DNA of 22,169 nucleotides. Source: CAWHOW01 sp050013795 (GTDB lineage: Bacteria > Bacteroidota > Bacteroidia > Bacteroidales > CG2-30-32-10). The stretch spans positions 1 through 22,169 of the forward strand of contig JBEKEO010000029.1 of the NCBI GenBank assembly GCA_050013795.1, given 5' to 3'. The notes under the pieces were generated by a model, which was not told the origin of the DNA, did not search any database, and saw only the letters and a list, made by a program, of their open reading frames with translations. The position numbers were made by a program, and so were the translations under genes. Positions 16,162 through 22,169 of this stretch are shown here, piece by piece (position 1 is the first letter of the stretch; the number at the start of each line of letters is the position of its first letter).

Positions 16162-17682
16162 ATGAAAGTAAGCATTATTGGAAGCGGAATTTCAGGTTTA
16201 TCGTTGGGGTGCTATCTGCAAATGAACGGATACGAAACTGCAATTTATGAGAAACACTCTCAGCCGGGAGGATTATGTGCAAGCTGGAAAAAAAGCGAAT
16301 ATACTTTCGACGGATGCCTGCATTGGATACTCGGTTCGGGTAAGGAAAGCTCGTTTTATAAGCTTTGGTCTCAGTTGCTGGATATGGAATCCATTGAGTT
16401 TATTAGCCACGAAGTAAGTGTCGCGATTGAATTAAATAATAACTGCAACAAATACGGTGATAATGTTTTTCGTTTATATACCAATATCGATAGGCTGAAA
16501 GCTTATTTGATTGACCTTGCTCCTGAAGATAAAAGAATGATACAGGGTATGGTAAGGTTAATGCGGGTTATGCAGAAATACGAGCTGCCCCCGATGATAG
16601 ATAATATCCCGCAATTACAGACTCTGCGACAGAAAATGGCAATGATCACCTACCTGCCCTTTATCTTTCAGTATCTTAAATGGAAAAAAGTAACCAATTA
16701 TTCGTTTGCCCGCAAGCTGAAAAACCCTTTCCTGAAAGAAGCATTTGAATTATTGTTCGATGGCGATGATATAAACCTTTTAGCGATGACCATGCCCCTT
16801 GCATTTTATGATAAAAAAAGCGCAGGTTATCCCGTTGGAGGCTCGGCTAAGTTTGCAGGCAGAATTGCCGATAAATATGAATCGCTGGGTGGAAAAATTC
16901 ATTGCAGTAAAGGAATAAAGAAAATAATTGTCGAGGATAATATTGCTAAAGGGATATTGCTGAATGATGACACTCCTGTTTATTCTGATATCACTATTTC
17001 AACTGCCGACTGGCATTTTACGGTCTTCGATGCACTTGAAGGGAAATATGTCAATGACAAAATATTAGAATTGGTTGCATTAAAAAAACTTCAGGTTTAT
17101 CCATCCATCATGCTTGTTTCCTTAGGTGTTGCTCGCAGCTTTAAAGAACAACCGCACTTTTTCAGGTTCCCGATGAAAAACGAATACCGTTCGCCCGATG
17201 GAACAGTTTACAAACGGATAGAGGCGCACATATATCACTACGACCCTACCCTTGCGCCCGAAGGAAAAACCATAATAGTGATGAGCTTTTATAGCCGAAA
17301 TGGCGAATTCTGGATCAACCTGCGGAATAATGACAGGGCAGAATATAATCGCTGCAAAAGCGATTTTGCAGCAGCCATGATCCATATCCTTGATGAAAAA
17401 ATCGGCGGCGTTAAAGAATCAATAGAAGAAACCGATGTTGCTACACCGGCAACCTACCAGAGGTACACCGGCAACTGGAAAGGCAGCGCGCAGGGATGGT
17501 TCCCCGCGAAAAACCCGGTTGCTGCTTCGCCCATTACCATCGACCTTCCGGGCTTAAAAAATTTCTATTATACCAGTCACTGGTCAACTCCCGGCGGAGG
17601 ACTGCCTACAGTGCTTAAATCGTCGCATGACCTTGCTCAGAAATTATGCCTGAAACATAAAACTAAATTTATGATCCGGTAA
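16162..17682 (+). CDS. FAD-dependent oxidoreductase of the CrtI / phytoene desaturase-retinol saturase superfamily
   Basis: The protein has 506 residues. The N-terminus is a Rossmann FAD-binding unit: GSGISGLSLG (G7, G9, G12) with E30 at the end of the second strand and HSQPGGLCASW after it, as in amine oxidase/CrtI-like enzymes. A substrate-binding middle follows, then AGYPVGGSAKFAGRIADKYE with the typical 'GG…' helix that precedes the second part of the flavin site. The end carries FYYTSHWSTPGGGLPTVLKS, the C-terminal FAD motif. Such proteins desaturate, saturate or isomerise polyene lipids; no carotenoid genes are adjacent, so the substrate is open. The start at 16162 lies directly at the GxGxxG strand, as expected. 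The gene appears monocistronic and is convergent with the tRNA. Confidence 0.85.
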   Translation: MKVSIIGSGISGLSLGCYLQMNGYETAIYEKHSQPGGLCASWKKSEYTFDGCLHWILGSGKESSFYKLWSQLLDMESIEFISHEVSVAIELNNNCNKYGDNVFRLYTNIDRLKAYLIDLAPEDKRMIQGMVRLMRVMQKYELPPMIDNIPQLQTLRQKMAMITYLPFIFQYLKWKKVTNYSFARKLKNPFLKEAFELLFDGDDINLLAMTMPLAFYDKKSAGYPVGGSAKFAGRIADKYESLGGKIHCSKGIKKIIVEDNIAKGILLNDDTPVYSDITISTADWHFTVFDALEGKYVNDKILELVALKKLQVYPSIMLVSLGVARSFKEQPHFFRFPMKNEYRSPDGTVYKRIEAHIYHYDPTLAPEGKTIIVMSFYSRNGEFWINLRNNDRAEYNRCKSDFAAAMIHILDEKIGGVKESIEETDVATPATYQRYTGNWKGSAQGWFPAKNPVAASPITIDLPGLKNFYYTSHWSTPGGGLPTVLKSSHDLAQKLCLKHKTKFMIR

Positions 17683-17806
17683 GTACATTCATTTAATCGA
17701 ACAAACCAATGGTGGATATGAACGCAGCTCCGAAAAAAGCAACTAACTTTACCGCGAAACGTTACTTTATTTTTCTTCAATCCCAATTCCGCATTCTCAA
17801 AATACA

Positions 17807-17831
17807 AAACCCCTTCGTGAGAAAGGGGTTT
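17807..17831 (-). terminator. rho-independent terminator after the tRNA gene
   Basis: The stem AAACCCCTT / AAGGGGTTT has a 7-base loop. On the - strand it is followed by TGTATTTT. It starts 8 bp past the tRNA 3' end and may also stop transcripts from the convergent oxidoreductase. Confidence 0.75.
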
Positions 17832-17838
17832 CGTATTG

Positions 17839-17912
17839 TGGGCCCACCTGGGCTCGAACCAGGGACCCTCAGATTATGAGTCTGATGCTCTAACCAGCTG
17901 AGCTATAGGCCC
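17839..17912 (-). tRNA. tRNA with CAU anticodon (tRNA-Ile2 or elongator tRNA-Met)
   Basis: A 74-nt cloverleaf folds on the - strand. The acceptor stem is GGGCCTA with TGGGCCC, the D arm GCTC…GAGC, the anticodon arm TCAGA-CTCATAA-TCTGA, and the T arm CCTGG-TTCGAGC-CCAGG, with A73. The anticodon CAT is at 17876-17878. CCA is not encoded. C4:G69 and C5:G68 in the acceptor stem resemble the lysidine synthase (TilS) determinants of E. coli tRNA-Ile2, which makes an AUA-reading isoleucine tRNA slightly more likely than methionine. The initiator form is excluded because the anticodon stem lacks three G:C pairs and position 1 pairs normally. Confidence 0.93.
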
Positions 17913-18001
17913 GGGTTTCAGAAAAAATGTTTCATTTATCTGAAACGGGTTGCAATTTTACACATTTAATCTGAATCAGCCAAACAATTTTTTAATCTGC
18001 A

Positions 18002-18619
18002 ATGACAAAGAATATCATTTTTGATTTAGGCGTAGTGCTTCTTAATATTGACTTTCAGAAGACAATGAATGAATTTGAGAAGTTAGGAATTTCAAACATA
18101 AATGAAATTTATTCAGGATATGATCAACGGGAAATTTTTGATAAGTTCGATAAAGGACTAATATCTTCAATAGAATTCAGGAATGAAATAAGGAAATTTA
18201 TAAAGAAACCTGTTACAGACGAAATGATTGATTATGCATGGAATGCCATGATACTTGATTTTCCTCCTGAGCGGATAAATATGCTTATTCGCTTAAAGAA
18301 AAGTTATAGGATATTTTTGCTGAGTAATACCAATGCTATACATTTTCCGGTTTATAATAAACAATTGAAAGATAGATTTCATATAGTAAACTTGTCCGAA
18401 CTTTTTGAAAAAGCATATTATTCATTTATACTGGGGTTGCGTAAACCGGATAAAGAAATTTTCGAATTAGTTTTAATGGAAAACAAACTGAATCCAACCG
18501 AAACTTTGTTTATTGATGATTCGCCAAACTATATTACTGCCGCAATTAATATGGGTATTAATGCACACTTGTTAAAATCCCCGCAAACGGTTGTTGATTG
18601 TATAAAGGAAATATTATAA
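18002..18619 (+). CDS. HAD-superfamily phosphatase, YihX-like
   Basis: The protein has 205 residues, the normal size for this group. HAD motif I is IIFDLGVVLLNID with nucleophile D8; Gly sits at position 10, where many HAD phosphatases have a second Asp, and as I recall this is normal for YihX-type (FDLGNV) members. Motif II is FLLSNTN (S108), motif III GLRKPD (K148), and motif IV LFIDDSPNYI (D172, D173). A helical cap fills residues 16-90, giving the subclass I fold. YihX acts on glucose-1-phosphate and other sugar phosphates, but the substrate here is not readable. It is divergent from the tRNA and convergent with dusB, leaving only 5 bp between stop codons. Confidence 0.88.
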   Translation: MTKNIIFDLGVVLLNIDFQKTMNEFEKLGISNINEIYSGYDQREIFDKFDKGLISSIEFRNEIRKFIKKPVTDEMIDYAWNAMILDFPPERINMLIRLKKSYRIFLLSNTNAIHFPVYNKQLKDRFHIVNLSELFEKAYYSFILGLRKPDKEIFELVLMENKLNPTETLFIDDSPNYITAAINMGINAHLLKSPQTVVDCIKEIL

Positions 18620-18624
18620 ATATT

Positions 18625-19605
18625 CTAATTTGAAAAAAGTTCTTCAATTTTATTTAATATATCCTCCGTTTCGGCAAAAGCGTATGTTTTTAATAAAGCA
18701 AGTTTAAAGGTTTTAAAGTTTTTTATCCCTTTGAAATAACTGTTAAAATGTTTTCGCATTTCCAGGATTCCGGTTCTTTCTCCCTTTAATTCAATTGAAA
18801 GCAAAAGATGCTTTTTACAAACATCCACCCTTTCTCTTATACTCGGTTCTGCCAGTAGTGTGCCTTTGTTCAAATAATTTTTTATTTGAGAAAATATCCA
18901 GGGGTTTCCAATACTTGCCCTTCCTATCATTATACCGTCAACATTATATTTTTCTTTCATTTCAAAAGCTTTTTGTGGACTATCAATATCTCCATTCCCG
19001 AAGATGGGAATTTTAATGACAGGATTATTTTTTACTTCTCCTATCAAAGTCCAGTCGGCATTACCGCTATATATCTGCGCTCTGGTCCTTCCATGAATGG
19101 TCAGCGCCTGTATTCCCGTGTCCTGTAGCCTTTCGGCTATGTCTATAATATTTTTGCTTTTATCGTCCCATCCGATACGTGTTTTTACCGTTACAGGCAA
19201 AGTTGTTGATCTTACAACAGCTTTTGTCATTTCAATCATTCTGGGGATATCTTTCATTAATGCAGCTCCGGCTCCTTTATTCACAACCTTTTTAACAGGA
19301 CAGCCAAAATTAATATCTATCAAATCGGGCTTTGCTTCTTCGGCAAGTTCTGCAGCCTGTTTCATTGAATCAATATCATGCCCGAATATCTGTATTCCAA
19401 TTGGTCTTTCCTCATCTGAAATAATTAATTTCTTTTTGCTTTTAAGTGCATTCCGGATTAAACCTTCGGATGATATGAATTCAGTGTACATCATATCTGC
19501 TCCAAATGGTTTAATAACTTTCCTGAAAGCCTGGTCGCTTATATCTTCCATCGGCGCAAGCAATAAAGGGAATTCTCCCAGTTCGATATGTCCGATTTTG
19601 ACCAT
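18625..19605 (-). CDS. dusB: tRNA-dihydrouridine synthase (DusB type)
   Basis: The protein has 326 residues. It is an FMN-dependent TIM-barrel enzyme that reduces specific uridines in the tRNA D loop using NADPH. The N-terminus LAPMEDISDQAFRKV and EFISSEGLIR fit the family. The catalytic Cys102 lies in DINFGCPVKKVVNKGAGAAL. TVKTRIGWD, ALTIHGRTRAQIYSG, PIFGNGDI and MIGRASIGNPWIF are the flavin and substrate contacts. The length and GCPVKKV form match the DusB branch found singly in Bacteroidota. The start ATG at 19605 faces the divergent membrane protease. Confidence 0.95.
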   Translation of the reverse strand: MVKIGHIELGEFPLLLAPMEDISDQAFRKVIKPFGADMMYTEFISSEGLIRNALKSKKKLIISDEERPIGIQIFGHDIDSMKQAAELAEEAKPDLIDINFGCPVKKVVNKGAGAALMKDIPRMIEMTKAVVRSTTLPVTVKTRIGWDDKSKNIIDIAERLQDTGIQALTIHGRTRAQIYSGNADWTLIGEVKNNPVIKIPIFGNGDIDSPQKAFEMKEKYNVDGIMIGRASIGNPWIFSQIKNYLNKGTLLAEPSIRERVDVCKKHLLLSIELKGERTGILEMRKHFNSYFKGIKNFKTFKLALLKTYAFAETEDILNKIEELFSN

Positions 19606-19690
19606 TAATTAAAAAATAGTGAAAGGAAATTTTATTACAGAATCAGAAAAAATATTAATTTTCACACAAAATTATAAATAATCCTTTCCG

Positions 19691-20638
19691 ATGGACAAAT
19701 CTCCAGTTCTTCACAAGTTTCCAGTGTACCTCAGGATAATTACTTTCGGAATGATTATAATAACTTCTGTCATTTTTGTTTTGATATTGGGAATTCTCCT
19801 GGCTGTGCCATTTTACGGGCCGGATGTATTAAAAGATTTAGGTAAAATTGAAACTTCTACTGAGCCAAATATTATTTCACTGGCCAAATATTTTCAGATT
19901 GTAAGTCAATTCGGTATTTTTCTTGTTCCAATTTTTATATTTGCTTTTCTTGATGGCAGGAATATCAGCAGATATCTTTCAATTAATATTAAACCTGCTT
20001 TTAAAACATTGATTTTTGCTGCTCTTGCCATAATAGCAGCAGTACCATTGATTAATTACCTTGGCGAACTGAACCAGCAAATGAAACTTCCGGAATCCAT
20101 GGCCGGAATTGAACATTGGATGAAAAATTCGGAGGATAAAGCAGCAAAACTTACTGAAACATTCTTAAATATTAAATCATCCGGCGGCTTTCTGATCAAT
20201 TTGATTATGATTGGTATAATTCCTGCTATTGGTGAAGAATTCATGTTCAGAGGCGTTCTTCAGAAATTATTTCATCAGTGGACAAAGAATATACATTTTG
20301 CTGTTATTTTTTCCGCATTTCTTTTTAGCGCCATGCATATGCAATTCTACGGTTTTATTCCTCGTTTTTTAATGGGAGTGATGATGGGCTATTTGTTTGT
20401 ATGGTCCGGTTCTTTATGGGTACCTGTGCTGGTACATTTTATAAATAACACTATTGCTGTGTTAATGTCTTACCTTGTTAATTTAGGGTTAGCTGATGAT
20501 TCATTCGATACCATAGGAACAGGGAATTCTGAATTTATTTTTGTCCTTATCAGCCTGATGATTACAGGCGCTTTGATTGCCCTGATATTTAAATTTGAGA
20601 AAAAGAAAAAATTAGCTCATCAGGTCATTAATAATTGA
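19691..20638 (+). CDS. CPBP-family intramembrane glutamic protease (CAAX/Abi type)
   Basis: The protein has 315 residues with about eight hydrophobic segments: near 18-42, 65-85, 98-118, 165-182, 200-220, 225-245, 245-262 and 282-302. The signature motifs are present: GEEFMFRG with E182, E183 and R187; H216 in SAMHMQFYGF; and H249 with N252/N253 in HFINNT. These are the catalytic residues of Rce1-like proteases, which cut membrane-embedded or peptide substrates. In bacteria the physiological substrate is usually unknown. The gene stands alone, divergent from dusB by 85 bp, and ends directly in a terminator. Confidence 0.9.
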   Translation: MDKSPVLHKFPVYLRIITFGMIIITSVIFVLILGILLAVPFYGPDVLKDLGKIETSTEPNIISLAKYFQIVSQFGIFLVPIFIFAFLDGRNISRYLSINIKPAFKTLIFAALAIIAAVPLINYLGELNQQMKLPESMAGIEHWMKNSEDKAAKLTETFLNIKSSGGFLINLIMIGIIPAIGEEFMFRGVLQKLFHQWTKNIHFAVIFSAFLFSAMHMQFYGFIPRFLMGVMMGYLFVWSGSLWVPVLVHFINNTIAVLMSYLVNLGLADDSFDTIGTGNSEFIFVLISLMITGALIALIFKFEKKKKLAHQVINN

Positions 20639-20666
20639 AAAAGCCTGCTATTCAGCAAGCTTTTTC
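20637..20666. terminator. bidirectional rho-independent terminator between the protease and tonB genes
   Basis: The inverted repeat GAAAAAGC … GCTTTTTC has an inner TGCT/AGCA pair and one mismatch. It overlaps the stop codon of the protease gene by two bases. The A and T runs on both sides suit both the + strand protease and the - strand tonB gene, which stops at 20680. Confidence 0.8.
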
Positions 20667-20679
20667 AGTTAGTTAAATA

Positions 20680-21483
20680 CTAAGAATTTTCTCGTACAAA
20701 TTTAATTGGAAGTTTAAACCATACTCGTACAGAATTGCCATTTTGTTTACCAGGCTTCCATTTTGGCATAGCCAATACAGCTCTTATAGCTTCTTCGTCG
20801 CAACCACCACCAATGCCTTTAAGGATTGTTGCATTCGAAACGGATCCATCTTTTTCCACAATAAAAGAAACAATAACTGTACCTGTAATTCCTGTTTCTC
20901 TTGCTATCTGTGGATACTTTAGGTTTCCCCCAAGCCATTCATACATTTTTTCTTCACCTCCATCAAAACAGGGCATTAATTCAACAATGGTTAAAATAGG
21001 TGCTGGCTGATCGATTATTTTGGTTTTGTTATTATCTTCTGGAATAATATTCATTTCATCAGTAATAACCGGAGCTATATTAGTTGATCGTTTATTTAGG
21101 TCATCCTGATCCAGCGCATGGGTGTCTTCCACGTTGTCCTCTGTAATTACGGGTGGTGTAAATCTCACCCTATGTTCCAAAATTTCAACTGGAGGGGGAG
21201 GAGGGGGTGGCGGTGGCGTAATATCATCGGTAGGTTTAACCATCTCACCAAAATCAGCCATCACCACATCGTTGACATTTACTGAATAAGCCTGCTTTAA
21301 AACGATAAAAGGAATAATCGTTGCCAGCAAAACAGCCAAAACTGAAATAGTAAGCGCACGGGTTACATTTTTGTAGTAACTGCACCTTAGGTAGTAAGCA
21401 CCATAGTTTCTGTTTCTTTCTTCAAAAACTATGTCATCCTGGTTTTTGACTTCTGCTTTTTGGAAGTCTGAATCTGTTTTCAT
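20680..21483 (-). CDS. TonB-family energy transducer
   Basis: The protein has 267 residues. A short cytoplasmic N-terminus with DDIVFEERNRNYGAYYLR, typical of Bacteroidota TonB proteins, precedes one transmembrane helix at about 43-63 (ALTISVLAVLLATIIPFIVL). A periplasmic linker holds nine prolines (90-98) and a low-complexity acidic stretch. The C-terminal TonB domain, about 185-264, has YPQIARETGITGTVIVSFIV, DGSVSNATILKGIGGGCDEEAIRAV, MPKWKPGKQNG and VWFKLPIKF. TonB couples the ExbBD proton-driven motor to outer-membrane receptors; no exbB/exbD is nearby. It is a close paralog of the partial gene just upstream. The start ATG at 21483 is set by the conserved N-terminus. Confidence 0.9.
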   Translation of the reverse strand: MKTDSDFQKAEVKNQDDIVFEERNRNYGAYYLRCSYYKNVTRALTISVLAVLLATIIPFIVLKQAYSVNVNDVVMADFGEMVKPTDDITPPPPPPPPPVEILEHRVRFTPPVITEDNVEDTHALDQDDLNKRSTNIAPVITDEMNIIPEDNNKTKIIDQPAPILTIVELMPCFDGGEEKMYEWLGGNLKYPQIARETGITGTVIVSFIVEKDGSVSNATILKGIGGGCDEEAIRAVLAMPKWKPGKQNGNSVRVWFKLPIKFVRENS

Positions 21484-21554
21484 GACTTTAAGTTTTTAGT
21501 TAATAATAGATTTTAATACAATTATACTAAATGAAAACCCATAAGTAAAGAGCA

Positions 21555-21609
21555 AATCAGTTAACGGAAAGGCTGAATCAGTTAACGGTAGGAAAGAATC
21601 AGTTAACGG
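21555..21609. promoter_or_regulatory. three 13-bp direct repeats at exact 21-bp spacing, upstream of the tonB gene
   Basis: AATCAGTTAACGG occurs at 21555, 21576 and 21597, each start exactly 21 bp after the last, about two turns of B-DNA. The copies are identical over 13 bp with divergent 8-bp spacers. They lie 72-126 bp upstream of the tonB start, past the preceding gene's terminator, so they fit an operator array for a DNA-binding regulator. The core GTTAAC is palindromic. This is an inference from position and spacing. Confidence 0.6.
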
Positions 21610-21622
21610 TAACCTAAACAAA

Positions 21623-21646
21623 AAAGCCTTTCGGTTGAAAGGCTTT
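21623..21646 (-). terminator. rho-independent terminator after the upstream tonB paralog
   Basis: A perfect 10-bp stem (AAAGCCTTTC / GAAAGGCTTT) with a 4-base loop is followed on the - strand by TTTGTTTAGG. Counting the Ts that extend the stem, the run is six long. It lies 25 bp beyond the stop of the partial gene, so the two tonB genes appear to be separate transcription units. Confidence 0.85.
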
Positions 21647-21670
21647 AAGTATTATCAAAAATATTAAGAT

Positions 21671-22169
21671 TTATTCGAGAGTAAATCTAATAGGAAGGTT
21701 AAATTGAACACGTACCGGAACACCATTCTGTTTACCGACCTTCCATTTTGGCATAGCTGAAACTACTCTTATAGCTTCTTCATCGCAACCACCTCCAATA
21801 CCTTTAAGAATCTTTGCGTTGGTTACGGATCCATCTCTCTCTACAACGAAAGTAACAATAACGGTACCGGAAATTCCTGTCTCTTTTGCAACCTGTGGAT
21901 ACTTAATATTGTCGGCAAGCCATTTATACATTTTTTCTTCACCTCCGTCGAAAGCGGGCATTAATTCAACAATGGTTAAAATGGGCGCTGCCTGCTCAAT
22001 TACCTGATTTTTGCTGTCATCAACTTTTATTTCCTGGTCTTCAGTAGAAACAGGAGCTGTATTGGTAGATGATTTATTCAGGTCATCCTGATTCAGCATA
22101 TGAGTATCTTCCACGCTATCTGTAGTAACAACGGGAGCGGTAAATTTCACCTTCTGTTCCAATGCTTCA
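21671..22169 (-). CDS. TonB-family energy transducer, paralog of the neighbouring gene (5' part outside window)
   Basis: The frame is open to the window edge; the visible 165 codons cover the periplasmic linker and the full C-terminal TonB domain. It begins EALEQKVKFTAPVV, parallel to VEILEHRVRFTPPVI in the downstream gene. It shares ILTIVELMPxFDGGEEKMY and GGGCDEEAIR with it, in the same order and phase. Typical TonB_C features are YPQVAKETGISGTVIVTFVV, DGSVTNAKILKGIG and PKWKVGKQNG. The signal anchor and proline run are not in view. The two genes form a tandem duplication with independent terminators, and may serve different receptor sets. Confidence 0.88.
   Translation of the reverse strand, partial: EALEQKVKFTAPVVTTDSVEDTHMLNQDDLNKSSTNTAPVSTEDQEIKVDDSKNQVIEQAAPILTIVELMPAFDGGEEKMYKWLADNIKYPQVAKETGISGTVIVTFVVERDGSVTNAKILKGIGGGCDEEAIRVVSAMPKWKVGKQNGVPVRVQFNLPIRFTLE

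Noticed and set aside
17709..17879. Small open frame MVDMNAAPKKATN… running into the tRNA antisense
   Set aside because: Its C-terminus (GPPGLEPGTLRL) is the well-known artefact of translating a tRNA complement, and it crosses the tRNA terminator. The first 30 codons alone give no recognisable protein.
17914..17953. Inverted repeat GTTTCAG…CTGAAAC beside the tRNA 5' end
   Set aside because: The arms are only 7 bp with a long loop in the divergent promoter region; not distinguishable from chance.
21555..21609. CRISPR-like array
   Set aside because: The repeats are only 13 bp, spacers are 8 bp, there are three copies and no cas genes; an operator array fits better.

Overview
The window looks like a chromosomal segment of an environmental member of the Bacteroidota. 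It is AT-rich and lacks Shine-Dalgarno-like spacing. Several genes have a TAnnTTTG-type -7 element. The gene families are typical of the phylum: secreted proteins with the VPQAFNYQAVVRD N-terminal domain, TMF/S74 repeat proteins, a LytS-type sensor with 14 Reg_prop repeats plus a LytTR regulator, a poly-proline TonB, and a broken type IX secretion sorting-domain remnant. No gene allows a genus-level call.

Layout. (A) 1-6176, + strand: three consecutive genes for large secreted repeat proteins. The first, truncated at its 5' end, has 17-residue TMF-type repeats and ends in an S74 intramolecular chaperone. The second has a collagen-like stalk, glycine-rich repeats and an IDHPLDP C-terminal module. 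The third has two collagen-like segments, TMF repeats and a seven-bladed beta-propeller. The last two share a 94% identical N-terminal domain but unrelated C-termini, which points to module shuffling. Heptanucleotide tandem repeats lie in both spacers after genes two and three and also encode the signal-peptide core of gene three. (B) 6316-8238, - strand: a secreted TPR protein. (C) 8402-12733, + strand: a small basic secreted protein, a 1065-residue Reg_prop sensor histidine kinase and its LytTR response regulator. (D) 12708-13872: an IS481-family insertion sequence, inserted at the response regulator stop codon. Its right terminal repeat appears split by an 84-bp hairpin segment. (E) 13901-15906: a secreted protein of unknown function ending at a clear terminator, a PlsC-like acyltransferase, and a remnant of a type IX sorting domain. 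(F) 16162-18619: a CrtI-like FAD oxidoreductase, a CAU-anticodon tRNA on the - strand and a YihX-like HAD phosphatase. (G) 18625-20638: dusB (-) and a CPBP membrane protease (+). (H) 20680-22169, - strand: two tandem tonB paralogs, separated by a terminator and three 21-bp-spaced direct repeats.

Functional links. The sensor kinase and LytTR regulator form a two-component pair, probably co-transcribed with the small basic protein before them. Before the IS arrived, the secreted protein at 13901 probably sat about 22 bp behind the regulator, so it may have belonged to that operon. The three repeat proteins look like a surface-fibre or adhesin locus. The rest is ordinary housekeeping. I did not find a complete new defence or biosynthetic system. 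The most unusual items are the modular repeat-protein locus with its heptamer-encoded signal peptide, the IS insertion and its hairpin, and the 21-bp repeat array before the tonB gene.
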